From the NCBI RefSeq assembly GCF_029867415.1, contig NC_081186.1, positions 27,097,915-27,161,914 on the forward strand: a stretch of DNA of 64,000 nucleotides. The letters run 5' to 3'. The position numbers and the translations under genes were made by a program. Shown here one piece after another: positions 22,796-36,072 of the stretch. Source of the DNA: Vicia villosa (lineage: Eukaryota; Streptophyta; Magnoliopsida; Fabales; Fabaceae). The notes under the pieces are model-generated. The model made no database searches and was not told where the DNA came from. It saw only the letters and a list, made by a program, of their open reading frames with translations. The first letter of the stretch is position 1. Each line of letters starts with the position of its first letter.

Positions 22796-25604
22796 AACGA
22801 TGGACTTTTAGATCATTAGATGTACTTTCATTTGCAATTTCTTTCCTGTTTGTTTAAACATTCGACTTATGATAGACATTATATGTTTTAATAATCATCA
22901 TCAGTGCATTGCATATGCTTGCCTTGAATTAATTATTTCGCTATCACTCATTTTAATTTATGTCTTTAATTTGCATATGTTTTGTGATATTCAACTCCTG
23001 CTAAAACTGTATACCTTTCGAGGGAGGATGACGAAAATGATACCGCAACCTCATACAATATGCTTTTGAACAGACTGTGCTGACGATGTACAGACGTTGT
23101 TTCAATTCCTAAACAGTGGAGATATAAGGATGTTAATCCCTCGTTAACCCTTTTGAGCCGAAGAAGTAGAAGTTTCTTTCTCATACAAATTAAACCCTTA
23201 ATCACAACCTGGGGCAGGGTAGTAACTCAGTTAACTCAATGATGATGAGTTCCCGCAACCATTAAGTCAGGAAGTCAATGTCCACCAAAAAGAAAAGATG
23301 TTAAGTCAAAACCTACGAAGGAGACTTATCAGAGATCAAAAACATCCCGCTGGCTGTAATCTCAAAACAAACAGTTCAGGCAAAAGTTAGGGATAACAAA
23401 GTCAAAAAGGAGGTTGCTAAAAATCCTCGACAAAAGAAAACACTTCAAAAGAGGTCATTACAAATCCTCGACACAAGAAAAAGAATTACAAAAAAGGATG
23501 ACTGCTTGTCCAAATAAACTGTCGGTGCTTTAATCATCATCAAATGTCAATATCACAAAGCTCTGCTAGAACTTAAACGCAAAGTTAACTGAGCATAGGA
23601 TCGAAGAACATCACGAAGATTGGGAAGGGTAAAAATAAACTTTGAGCCTTTATCCTTTGTTTCTTAAACCGTGAACCAAGCCACGTTACAACCCTTGAAA
23701 GTCCTAATTGAAGCATGGTTAGTTCGAAAGCATACTGTCACCAAAAAGGTATCCCGACTCCTTAAGGTTTATTAAAATGCTGAGTCGATATTTCGTTTCT
23801 ACAAAAATAGCATGTTTTTACAAATATCACGCTTTTACATCTCTTGTTTTAATGTTTTTTTCAAAAAACTCAAGACAAACGTATGCATTGCATCTCATGA
23901 ATTCATTATTAAACAAATTCTGCTACATAATTTCAAATGTTAGCAACAAGAAGAACCTGCACAGGGTACAACTAATGACTAACAGTTATCCCGACAGACA
24001 AGATCACTCCAGAAGCAATGTCTCCTACGTATACAAGGGGCACGACAGGTTTTGTCCAAACAATCTGGGGCAATCAAGTCAAGATTCCAAGAAACTCTCA
24101 AATGCCTATATCAAGTGGGTTTCAAACTATTTCCCGATCAATTTGGGATAATCAGGTTAAAGTTCGAAAATCTTTCAGAAGCATCAACAATCAGGGCCAT
24201 GCACCCAAGCGGGGCCGAAGCTACCACCCGATCAGTTAAGGGCATCATACTAAGTACTAGGGGCATGTCGCCCATAGTGCACACCTCATAAAGTCCTCGC
24301 GAGGCGAATCTTTCTAAAGTTCCTACTAGCAGGGGCAAATCTCTGCAAGTCCAGTCAGACATCTTGATCAATACTCAGTGGTGTGTCCTAATAAAATCCA
24401 GGAATGATAGTTACTATAATACTGGGGGCAACTTTCAAGACACCCATGTCTCCCCACAGAGCCGGGTTCACAACATCATATCCCCACAGAGTAATCATCT
24501 TCAAATGCTCTCGTCCCGACAAAGATATGACTCCCCAACAGAGTTTACATCTTCAACACTACCGGTTCTCCAACACTTGGCTCTTCTCCTACATGGTCTA
24601 CTAATATCTTTTATTCCCAATCAGGGTACATCAAGTTGCTGATCATCCCCAAGCAGAAATCATAAATCCCCAACCAAGCATCTCCAAGATAAGATCAACA
24701 ACAAAAAGATCCATCTTCTCCATCAAGATGTGTCAAATAGCATAAATCATAGTCATACGTCATAAATCATAAACATATTCATACATCGCATACATTACCT
24801 CATAATGAACTCATGCATAACATACAAAGTTTCTCATTTATTTTGAGGGACTCATTACATAACACATGCATCATGACATTATATAAATTGCTACACCTAT
24901 TGCAGAATACAGGTACAGACAAATGAACGAAGTCTCCAAATTCCCAAGATCTAATTCAGTTACTACGAACGGTACTGACACGGTTAACACTCGAAGATCT
25001 AATTCATTTACTACGAACGGTGTAGACACGATCATCTCTCCAAGATCTAATTTAGTTACTACGAACGGTGCTGACACGATCGACCTTTAAGAATCTAATT
25101 CTATCATCACGAACGGTGTAGACACGATCATCTCTCCAAGATCTAATTTAGTTACTACGAACGGTGCTGACACGATCGACCTTTAAGAATCTAATTCTAT
25201 CATCACGAATGGTGTAGACACGATCATCTTTCCAAGATCTAATTCAGGTATTACGAACGGTACTGACACGATCAACTTCCAAGGATTTAATTCCATCATC
25301 ACGAATGGTGTGGACACGGTCAACTATTTCCTAAGTCTAATTCAGTTACTACGAACGGTGCTGACACGACCAATTCTCAAAGATTTAGTTCATCTACTAC
25401 GAACAGTAATGACACGATCAACATTCAAACAACTACTGCTTCAAGTTCATATATATAACTTATCTTAACGTTCATCTGGATGGCATCTCTAAGCCCATCC
25501 CCTGATGGTACAAATTTCTGGGTATTCTAGTGTTCAATCCTCTTCCACCTTCAGATACCGACTGGTATACAAACCACTCTACATCTTCAGGTGTAAGAAA
25601 ATTG
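22796..25604 (+). other. Element C 3' noncoding region
   Basis: About 2.8 kb between gag and the polypurine tract with no pol homology. 22860-24290 matches the left part of element A. 24440-24550 has several short CCCCA(C/A)CAGAG-type repeats, and 24946-25430 is a minisatellite. In Ogre elements the 3' untranslated region is known to be variable and to generate tandem repeats. Confidence 0.72.
24946..25430 (+). repeat. 48-bp minisatellite, about 10 units
   Basis: Units start near 24946, 24994, 25042, 25090, 25138, 25186, 25234, 25281, 25331 and 25379. The consensus has AAGATCTAATTCAGTTACTA followed by CGAACGGTGCTGACACGATC. Units 3 and 5 look identical and units 4 and 6 nearly so, giving a 96-bp higher-order period in the middle of the array. 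It lies directly upstream of the polypurine tract in the 3' untranslated region. Confidence 0.93.
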
Positions 25605-25616
25605 AACAGGGGCAGC
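25605..25616 (+). promoter_or_regulatory. Polypurine tract of element C
   Basis: AACAGGGGCAGC immediately precedes TGTCATACCCC of the 3' LTR. It is the expected plus-strand primer position. Confidence 0.75.
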
Positions 25617-27482
25617 TGTCATACCCCAAAATTTGCCCATACTATTTCTCCTATTCAAAAGTCAAATCAAGATACAAAGCTCCAAGATACACTCTCCTAA
25701 GCAAAGATCAGAGAATTAGGGTTTTTGTTGTTCTGAAGGAAAATCAATGAACCAATAGCTCCAAGGCATTCCATATGGTCCATGATGTCTCACATTATCT
25801 CCATGATAAGTTTCAGGTCTTAATTCAAAAGATTGATCACTCAATTGTTCAGAAGGTCAATAGTCGACTAGGTTGACCTAAAAGTCAACTATGGTCAAAA
25901 TATAGTCAAAACTCCTGATTTTTTATCAAGATCCTCATATTGAAGTATCATTCACCATTCGATCAAGAATTGATCATGGTTCATTAAAGAAAGATCAAAG
26001 ATCAACAATTCAAAAAGTTTCTAAATTAGGGTTTGTATAGGAGAAAGTCAACTAAACTTTGACCAGCCAAAACTCCCACATGGAACATCAGAAATTCTCC
26101 ATCCAAAGCTCATTTTGAAGGAAATTGAATTCTCTACAATTTTGTCTCTCACATGCTAAGTCTAAAAATGCTTCATTTGAGAGATATGGACAAAAACATT
26201 ATAGGTCCTTCTAAAAGTCAACCAGAAGTCATTTTTTTCAAAAGAGCACACAAGGAGCATAAAAAATTATTTTGACATGAGACCAAAAACACTGGTTAGA
26301 GGACTCTTCAAGGTTTCTAAAAAGTCCTAGAACACTTCCATACCTCAAAAATTGAGAGAGATAGGCCTTGTCAAAGTTGGACTATTTTGGAGGGAAAAAT
26401 GTGAAGGAATTGAAATATTTTGCAAATGGGCCCTAATAATTTTAGTTCAATCTTGATCCTCAAGCATCCAAGAGCCCAAGATCCCCTTGCCACGAAAATA
26501 TATTACTTGGTTGATTTATTTTGATTTTTTATTTTAATTAAAAAGGAATTAAAATCATATAAATCATGGAAAATCAAATATTTGGCTAGGGATCTTATCC
26601 TAAGCATATTCAATCATCATTTAAGGCATATTGCTAATATAATTTCGTGCTGGAGAGATTGATTGAAGAAAGATTGATATTTGGCCAAAATTAGAAGGAA
26701 TATGAAGAAAATTTCAATCAAAATTTTCTTAATAGCAATCAAAGATTCAATGGGATTTTCTCCAAGATTAGTAACCCTAATCCATCCCATATAAGTACTG
26801 ATCAAAACCAAATGCCAAGGGTTCACAATTTCTGCCCTCAAGAGTCCTTACCCGAGCTTGCAAAAACCAAGAAAATCTCAAATTCGAATTTGAGATACAA
26901 GGCAATTCAACCAATTCCAAGCATTGCTACACGTTCCCTAAGGATCACTGAAGGTGTTTGGATCATTGCACGCAACCAATACTCCCAGAATCGTCTCCCT
27001 CAAGCTCTGGTTTGCACGTTTTTAAATTACTTCGATCTGACTTTCTCATGCAACATCAATGAATTTTGTTCATATATTTGTGTTTATTATCATATGATTA
27101 TCGTTTCTGGAAATTTTGGTACATTATAATGGTGCTATGAACACATAACCATGCTAGGGTTCGAACCTTCGAATTGGGGGTTTTTGATACAGGTTTCTTT
27201 AGACCAAATTGATACCATCATCAGGTTCGTGAGAATCAAACGAATTCAAGAGCACCGTCGCGAAATATTTTTGTTTTTGTTTTCACCTATTCGCTATTTT
27301 CAGGTTACACATTCATAGCGCTTTTTATAAAAAGCGCTGTAAAAGGGGGCTTGTTTCAGAAATCCTGGGAAGAAGATGATGAGGTGGCCACGCGCGATTG
27401 GCCAGTTTGAAACAAAAAAAGCGCGCGCGTTGTATCTCCCCACCCTGGGATTTGGTGCGTTATGGCTCACCATCATGCCATG
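25617..27482 (+). repeat. 3' LTR of element C, left part
   Basis: Begins TGTCATACCCC and follows the 5' LTR from 16380 to about 18250 with few differences. It is broken at 27482 by element F; the last five bases CCATG (27478-27482) are the target duplication of F. Confidence 0.92.
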
Positions 27483-29893
27483 TGTAACACCCTTCTAAAC
27501 CCCCGCGGAAAATACAATAATAATCAGAGTAAACATGAAATACAAGGATGTCACAACTTCTTTAACGTAAAATACCATAGTCATTTGTCATGCCACACGA
27601 GGAACCATTTAACATAAATATAATTCATGTTCAACACAGCGGATTATGATTCATAACATTGCATATTCATCATCATTCATGCAAGTTACTCTAATACAAT
27701 TATAAAACAACAAAGCCAACAGAGTAATTCGTCTCTAAACTAGCGTTCCCCAGTGTTACAATCAGAGCATGACTCGACACGAACTACGGGCTAGCCTACA
27801 AGCTATCTTCACCCAATCAAGACGCCGCTACATCCTTAATCTGAAATCATCAAAGTAAGGGTGAGTTTCATTCGAATTAATAAGCATTATGCAATCATAA
27901 GCAATAAAATCTCATAGTAATTATCATCCACTCAATCATACACATAATCGGAATTATTACAACGAGCAAGCATCAACCCAACAATATTGGCCATCGGCCC
28001 ACAACTCATCAATTTCATCAATGATCAAGTTATATTAACAACATCTTCTCAATACATCAATCATGTAAACACACCAAGGCATAACACTGGATCTCATCCA
28101 ATCATGTTATAACCAATGCATATGATGCAACTGACACTATGCATGTGGTACCAAAAATTCGTGAATCATATCACAGGACTTCTCTCTTTGATACTGCCCT
28201 CTAGTCGCTCACACCCCACATGGGCACACGACTACTGCCTCATCGCTCACACCCCACATGGGCACACGATGACTTCCCGCTAATCTCCACACAATGGGAA
28301 TTAGCCTTCCAATGCAAATGATTTATGAATAATGCACACATGACACATACTTACATCTTCATACATCATCATCATTCCGATGCTTAACATCGCTTAACAC
28401 CTCTTACCAATAAGGTCACAACAAGTATGTACATGTATAAGCATCATTCAATCATTCACATTCATACATCACATAATCACAATTAACATACACATCATAT
28501 TAATGTTAATTGCCACCATAGCCAACATATTAATATTAACAACATATTAATATTCACAATCATCAATCATCATCATCATACATATACAATCATTCACATA
28601 TGTACACTACATCCTCACAATTAACATACACATCATATTAATGTTAATTGCCACCATAACCAACATATTAATATTAACAATATATTAATATTCACAATCA
28701 CCAATCATCACCACGATCAAACCTCGTTATATCCATCATCATTGCACACAATGTAACAAATTGTCAAAGCAACCCAACAACATAATCACAAAACATATAT
28801 CATCTACGACATGTTATATACTAACATCACTCAATGGATATCACAATCTCATCACCAACACAAATACATGCATCAATAGTCATATATATAAGCACATATA
28901 CATATACTATCTTTCAATTCATTAATAATTAAATCGAGTTTAAAAGTAAAGTTGGCTATTGCCCATTTTATCAATTCATCAGATAAAGCATCTCATTAGC
29001 TTCGCAACGCCCAAAACGGCACATAAATCGGATACTCAGATCAAAAGTTATGAGTTTTCAAAGATAAAACATTTTTTAGAAAAAGTGCTGCAGGAACGGG
29101 GTTGTCCCTACGTGGGAACCGGTTCCTGGCAGCTTCAAAGTCTCGTCTCTGGTTTTTACTATGGGGAACCGGGTTGTCCCTACATGGGAACCGGTTCCCA
29201 GCTACCCAGAATCCATATTTCTCTGTTTTTACAAGGGGGAACCGGTTCGTCCCACATGGGAACCGGTTCCTACGTACCTGCACAGCAAAAATCACCATTT
29301 TGACAGCATTTACCATATCCCAATACCCCAATTTCAGGTACATACGAACATACACACAATTATCATGGTTTTTCACACAATTACACATTTCAAACAAGTT
29401 ATTGACATGTATTAACATCATATATCACAAGTATCAACAAAATCATGTCAATTCATACAAGATTATCAAAACCTAACAAAATTCCCAAACCCGACACGTA
29501 CGATTGAACTAGACAACAATCCTAATCAATCATACTACCTACAATCACATAAGGAATACTAACCCGAAGAATCCCCCCTTACCTCAGAGTCGAAACTTCG
29601 AAGGTTCTCTTCCCCTTTAGCTCTTCTCACTTTCACGTGTTCTCCTTTCTTCAGACTCAGTTCCTGCTTCTGCTTCCTCTTTTTCCCAAATCCCTTATTT
29701 TATGAAAAATAAAATAAAATAAATATTACAATGGGCTTGCTTAGTCAACACCCCCTCTTCTGCTAATCACCACTCTAGGCCCAATGCCAATAACTCATCA
29801 TTTTCCAAATAATTCCCAATAAAAATACTAAAATTCCAATTATTTAATTTAAATCCAAATTAAATTAATAAACTGAAATTATGGGGTGTTACA
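27483..29893 (-). repeat. LTR of element F (3' LTR in element orientation, 2411 bp)
   Basis: On the plus strand it starts TGTAACACCC and ends GGGTGTTACA, a 10-bp terminal inverted repeat. It contains a diverged direct duplication of about 90 bp (28468-28560 and 28613-28702), a 37-bp-type repeat with CTCACACCCCACATGGGCAC (about 28206-28270), and the AACCGGTT array. The small open frames inside are by-products of the repeats. Confidence 0.93.
29097..29275. repeat. AACCGGTT palindrome array in element F LTR
   Basis: Three units about 66-74 bp apart, each with a GTCCC(T)AC spacer and a GGGAACCGGTTCC core. The central one is a 16-bp perfect palindrome (29185-29200); the first is a 12-bp palindrome (29115-29126). 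The identical array lies at 35024-35202 in the other LTR. Confidence 0.85.
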
Positions 29894-29905
29894 ACTCTCC
29901 CCCAC
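29894..29905 (-). promoter_or_regulatory. Polypurine tract of element F
   Basis: The minus strand reads GTGGGGGAGAGT directly against the LTR start TGTAACACCC. Confidence 0.82.
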
Positions 29906-31384
29906 TAAAAGAGTTTTCGTCCTCGAAAACATACTTCAAGTAAAAGTCCCAGATAAGAGTACTTCATTTGACTCCCCCATTCTCCGTTAACACCTTCTTA
30001 GTCGAGTCTCAAAATTCATCTGACATAACCAACACAAGCATGTCTCATGCATTCAATTCAGTTCTTACGTTGCATTTGACCATTTCCAAGGTATACCACT
30101 CGCTATAGCTCCAACGGTTAACAACAATGAAACTTCGAGGTGTGATCCATACAATACACTCAATAACTGAATAATACAATTACACAATCCATGGTATGTT
30201 CACAACTGATCAACACTGTAGTAATGGATTCCATTTACCCATGTACTAACCTTAGGCACACTCTTCCAATTGAGCGACAAGTAATACTTACATTCTTTAC
30301 CAACTGCTTCCTTCAAGAACCCAATACTCATATTTCTATACCATTGAATTCCAATTGTCTGGTCCCTCTTAGATCACACCAGAATTACTCAATACGCTAC
30401 ATTCTGTCATTGCAACCATCATTATCAATTAGACTTCTAGGTTATACCCAACTCTGGCCCTCTTTACTCATTCGTTCAAGAATCATTCTTTACCATCCAT
30501 GGTTCTAACTCACCACTCGTCAATACTTACTCGCACTCAAAAACAAATTCCTGATTTACTTCATCTATTAAACATTCCAACTATGGAAATGAGTGCACAT
30601 CAGTAGTTATAATTACATAGCTCATCATCCTCAATATACCATTGCTTACAAGATAGCTCAACAGAGTCCCACTTTCCACTAAGAATGAAATCAACTTCGT
30701 CCTTCGTAGAGTATAACCCTTCATTTCAATTAGAAATCCACACAATACCATACAACATCATAAGATTATTATAGCATCATGTAATATCAATTCTTCTTCT
30801 TAACTTCTCCGAATGCCTACTCGTTAACTACGTACAACCGTAATAGGATATCCATCACTTCGGCAATTATTCAAAAGGTCATAATCCTTTGGCACGACAT
30901 CCTTACGTCCACGAGATTCTAAACCCAACATATAGATAAACACATATTCTCCATGTAGAACCCCGACATATTAATTCTCACTACTCACGAGTAGCACTCA
31001 TAACACCACTTTACATCATACTTTCGCTGTACGACTACGACTACTCGTCTTAAGTCACCGTCCAATGCTTTGCACTCCTTCATATTCAATCCCTCATAGG
31101 TTCCCACAATATGGTGAGTGGTCGTTCTCACATCTCAGCATTCATCACATCTTATACCATTAAGGTAACAAGCAATCTTATACCATCTATATAATTCCGC
31201 CTATTATCAACAAGAGATTAAGGGTGATCAAGTCCTCAATTTGTCAATAGATAGCCGACAATCATATTTAAGCATAAACCGTTGTTACTACATAATAGCG
31301 TCTTTTCCGAGTTTGCACCCAACTCATTAACATTGTCATAGTCTAATAATTCTCTATGGTGTCCTTCTTCTAGAATATTCCTTT
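29906..31384 (-). other. Element F internal region, 3' part, noncoding
   Basis: About 1.5 kb with stops in all frames. On the minus strand the last codons before the polypurine tract resemble the usual pol C-terminal region of chromoviruses, but no integrase motif can be followed. It is too decayed or rearranged for a domain call. Confidence 0.6.
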
Positions 31385-32010
31385 TCAGCTCGGTAACATC
31401 TGGAACACAACTGCGACTACCAACCTCATTCTACCATCCCCTCCGATTCTGAACCCGTCATCTTTACTTTGGTAATCCAAAGTAGACTTATCGATCAACT
31501 CAACATCAGCTTTTTGATTTCCTCTAATCTCGTCAGGAATACCATTAGTCAATCTCAGCATACCCAATCCAACATTAGTAGGAACACCTTCACATACCAA
31601 ACTTAATTCTCTGAATTGTTCAATTAAATCCAACTCTTTCACCATCAGCATCGACATTACAGAGATTCCCTACTCAGGGCATCGGCACAACATTTTCTTC
31701 ACCAAGATGATAATCCAAAAACTCTAACCATTTCTATTGCTTCACATTAAGTCCTTGCTGATCAAAGGGGTACTCCAGACTCTTATGATCACTAAACACT
31801 TCGAACCTCGAACCATACAAATAACGTCACCGCAACTTCAAACAAACCATGGCTGCCAATTCTAAATCATGAGTCAGATAATTCCTTTCCGGCGCTTTCA
31901 ATCGTCCCGACGCATAAGTTACTACTTACTGGTTTTACATCAATACACCATCCAAACCCATCAACGACGCATCACAATATACCACAAATGGTTCCAAAGT
32001 CTATTTCACT
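31385..32010 (-). pseudogene. pol: Ty3/gypsy pol remnant: RNase H and connector (element F)
   Basis: The minus strand encodes, from about 32000 leftwards, a CDASLMGLDGVL segment, TYASGRLKAPERNYLTHDLE, then SRFEVFSDHKSLEY, that is the RNase H motifs with the usual acidic residues (D, E, D). Stops replace residues after the first block and in the KQ-stop-KW segment. It continues as a 90-codon frame (31657-31385) with MLMVKELDLIEQF and DEIRGNQKAD, the connector between RNase H and integrase in Tekay-type chromoviruses. RT and integrase are not recognisable. Confidence 0.8.
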
Positions 32011-33393
32011 TTTTCTACTGATTCCTCATCACTCAATTCCATTAATACTTAAATCATCTTTATCATCTTATTCATCAACGACATATTCTACTCGACTTCG
32101 TTCTGAACAATCGCGGTAATAAACATTCCTATTTCAACACTGGTCTAGGCCTCTTTATCCAACATCATAATATCTCCTCATAGGACCACTCTACTGTATT
32201 TATAACTCTTCCACAATGTAGAACATAATCTCTCCTCTTCGTGGATTCAAACGGTACATTAATCTGACACTCAGAGCTCAAGACATGAATGTTTCCAATC
32301 GTTATCCAAGATACAATACCGACACCATGCAACAAAACCCTATACGACATCTCCAAAACTTCTCAGTTGGCACATTTAATCTCTAAGATTGCTTCTCAAC
32401 AAGCCTCCTCATTATTCCTTTATTCTGTTTAACTCTGACACTGACATCCCATGCCGCACCAACGAACAATCTAGTCCTAAGGACAAGTGTAACCGTAACT
32501 TCACCTCTTTCTAACATCATCCTGACACAATTAAATATGTTACAGCTGCTGCAACCATTTTTATAACAAAGTTCATCTCGTTAGCTTTCCGACGCTTCAA
32601 ACGGAACTCAAATTGGATGTCCAGAACTCCAGTTATGAATTTTCGAAGTTTCATAACGATTCAGCAATCTTCCTGCGATTTGCTTATGGAAATTCTGCTC
32701 CAAAACTCATCCTTTCCAAATTAATCTCAATATTAACATTATCTCATCACATCTCTTCGCTTCCAAACTTCTTATAACTTAAACAACACATTTCATCGCT
32801 GAAGTTCGATTTCTGCAACATCCGGAAACCAAATTCATGTACGCCATCATCAACCTTCTTATCCTTGAGATCATACTCGTCTCTTTGCATCACTCGCACT
32901 TCGAAACTTTCTCAACAACATCGATAACCTCCACCATCATCTCAATTACTTACTAGTAATCCTACGACAAGGTCTACGACAATACTTCTTTTAATCATTG
33001 CTTCAACAGCAACCTTTTACATAGGCTACTCATACAACAACATCGCAGTACGTCAGTAGCACTTGAAGCATCACAACTTCCAAATTCCATTTCTCAGAAA
33101 TAACCATCATCTACTCCGAGACACCCCGACTGAACAACAACCACGGTCTTCAGTCCATGTCACCTTCGCTTCAGAAAACAATAACTCCACACTCTTGTAC
33201 TACTGCCCCACGCATCTCTCTAACATCTTGCATCTGAGACATATCCGAGAAGCATGACTTCTCCCCCACTAGTTCAATCCCACTTCTGCAAGCAAACAGT
33301 TAGAACACACTGAGTACCGACAGTGTTTCACACACATGTCGCATACCGAAAGGAAAAATTAACAACAAGACTCTGGTCACAACGACCGACTAT
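32011..33393 (-). other. Element F internal region, 5' part, noncoding
   Basis: About 1.4 kb between the primer site and the RNase H remnant. Neither gag nor RT motifs could be followed in any frame. A second polypurine-like stretch (minus strand AGTGGGGGAGAAG near 33260-33272) resembles the real one at 29894, hinting at internal rearrangement. Confidence 0.55.
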
Positions 33394-33405
33394 GCTCTGA
33401 TACCA
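33394..33405 (-). promoter_or_regulatory. Primer binding site of element F (tRNA-iMet type)
   Basis: The minus strand reads TGGTATCAGAGC, the standard initiator-Met primer site of many plant LTR retrotransposons, 4 nt from the LTR end at 33410. Confidence 0.92.
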
Positions 33406-33409
33406 CTAT

Positions 33410-35820
33410 TGTAACACCCTTCTAAACCCCCGCGGAAAATACAATAATAATCAGAGTAAACATGAAATACAAGGATGTCACAACTTCTTTAACGTAAAAT
33501 ACCATAGTCATTTGTCATGCCACACGAGGAACCATTTAACATAAATATAATTCATGTTCAACACAGCGGATTATGATTCATAACATTGCATATTCATCAT
33601 CATTCATGCAAGTTACTCTAATACAATTATAAAACAACAAAGCCAACAGAGTAATTCGTCTCTAAACTAGCGTTCCCCAGTGTTACAATCAGAGCATGAC
33701 TCGACACGAACTACGGGCTAGCCTACAAGCTATCTTCACCCAATCAAGACGCCGCTACATCCTTAATCTGAAATCATCAAAGTAAGGGTGAGTTTCATTC
33801 GAATTAATAAGCATTATGCAATCATAAGCAATAAAATCTCATAGTAATTATCATCCACTCAATCATACACATAATCGGAATTATTACAACGAGCAAGCAT
33901 CAACCCAACAATATTGGCCATCGGCCCACAACTCATCAATTTCATCAATGATCAAGTTATATTAACAACATCTTCTCAATACATCAATCATGTAAACACA
34001 CCAAGGCATAACACTGGATCTCATCCAATCATGTTATAACCAATGCATATGATGCAACTGACACTATGCATGTGGTACCAAAAATTCGTGAATCATATCA
34101 CAGGACTTCTCTCTTTGATACTGCCCTCTAGTCGCTCACACCCCACATGGGCACACGACTACTGCCTCATCGCTCACACCCCACATGGGCACACGATGAC
34201 TTCCCGCTAATCTCCACACAATGGGAATTAGCCTTCCAATGCAAATGATTTATGAATAATGCACACATGACACATACTTACATCTTCATACATCATCATC
34301 ATTCCGATGCTTAACATCGCTTAACACCTCTTACCAATAAGGTCACAACAAGTATGTACATGTATAAGCATCATTCAATCATTCACATTCATACATCACA
34401 TAATCACAATTAACATACACATCATATTAATGTTAATTGCCACCATAGCCAACATATTAATATTAACAACATATTAATATTCACAATCATCAATCATCAT
34501 CATCATACATATACAATCATTCACATATGTACACTACATCCTCACAATTAACATACACATCATATTAATGTTAATTGCCACCATAACCAACATATTAATA
34601 TTAACAATATATTAATATTCACAATCACCAATCATCACCACGATCAAACCTCGTTATATCCATCATCATTGCACACAATGTAACAAATTGTCAAAGCAAC
34701 CCAACAACATAATCACAAAACATATATCATCTACGACATGTTATATACTAACATCACTCAATGGATATCACAATCTCATCACCAACACAAATACATGCAT
34801 CAATAGTCATATATATAAGCACATATACATATACTATCTTTCAATTCATTAATAATTAAATCGAGTTTAAAAGTAAAGTTGGCTATTGCCCATTTTATCA
34901 ATTCATCAGATAAAGCATCTCATTAGCTTCGCAACGCCCAAAACGGCACATAAATCGGATACTCAGATCAAAAGTTATGAGTTTTCAAAGATAAAACATT
35001 TTTTAGAAAAAGTGCTGCAGGAACGGGGTTGTCCCTACGTGGGAACCGGTTCCTGGCAGCTTCAAAGTCTCGTCTCTGGTTTTTACTATGGGGAACCGGG
35101 TTGTCCCTACATGGGAACCGGTTCCCAGCTACCCAGAATCCATATTTCTCTGTTTTTACAAGGGGGAACCGGTTCGTCCCACATGGGAACCGGTTCCTAC
35201 GTACCTGCACAGCAAAAATCACCATTTTGACAGCATTTACCATATCCCAATACCCCAATTTCAGGTACATACGAACATACACACAATTATCATGGTTTTT
35301 CACACAATTACACATTTCAAACAAGTTATTGACATGTATTAACATCATATATCACAAGTATCAACAAAATCATGTCAATTCATACAAGATTATCAAAACC
35401 TAACAAAATTCCCAAACCCGACACGTACGATTGAACTAGACAACAATCCTAATCAATCATACTACCTACAATCACATAAGGAATACTAACCCGAAGAATC
35501 CCCCCTTACCTCAGAGTCGAAACTTCGAAGGTTCTCTTCCCCTTTAGCTCTTCTCACTTTCACGTGTTCTCCTTTCTTCAGACTCAGTTCCTGCTTCTGC
35601 TTCCTCTTTTTCCCAAATCCCTTATTTTATGAAAAATAAAATAAAATAAATATTACAATGGGCTTGCTTAGTCAACACCCCCTCTTCTGCTAATCACCAC
35701 TCTAGGCCCAATGCCAATAACTCATCATTTTCCAAATAATTCCCAATAAAAATACTAAAATTCCAATTATTTAATTTAAATCCAAATTAAATTAATAAAC
35801 TGAAATTATGGGGTGTTACA
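33410..35820 (-). repeat. LTR of element F (5' LTR in element orientation, 2411 bp)
   Basis: Same length and, in the parts compared, same sequence as 27483-29893, including both internal repeat sets. The second AACCGGTT array is at 35024-35202. Confidence 0.93.
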
Positions 35821-36072
35821 CCATGTGCCATCGCTTCATCAGCCATCAGATTTCTCTCTCCCCAGATCCAATGATCCTGAAGCTGCGCACCTACCATAGA
35901 CCCTCAGGAGCTTGCCACACAGGATTGACCAGATAAGTTTCTAATTTTTTTTATATTTAATTACATAAATCCTTTCTTTTTTTATTTATATTTACATTTA
36001 TATATATTGGTTTTTATTTGTTTTTTTTTCCTTTTTACTTATAAAAACTACTTAATTTCAAGAATCCTTTTT

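Larger units (their letters stand above)
27483..35820 (-). mobile_element. Element F: young nonautonomous chromovirus-derived LTR retrotransposon
   Basis: Two 2411-bp LTRs (27483-29893 and 33410-35820) flank 3516 bp of internal DNA. The target duplication CCATG is perfect (27478-27482 and 35821-35825). Minus-strand orientation follows from the primer site TGGTATCAGAGC next to the right LTR (tRNA-iMet type) and the polypurine tract next to the left LTR. I see no base difference between the LTRs in the stretches I compared, so insertion is recent, yet the internal region carries only a frame-broken RNase H and connector remnant. Chromovirus (Tekay/Del-like) ancestry is inferred from those fragments and the primer type. 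Confidence 0.92.

Noticed and set aside
24946..25430. CRISPR-like look of regularly spaced repeats
   Set aside because: Units are contiguous 48-bp tandem copies without unique spacers, in a plant retrotransposon 3' region.
29041..29476. Overlapping open frames on both strands encoding GNRF/GTGS-type repeats (also at 34968-35403)
   Set aside because: They arise from the palindromic AACCGGTT array within an LTR; several frames are open at once and none has a family match or a plausible start context.
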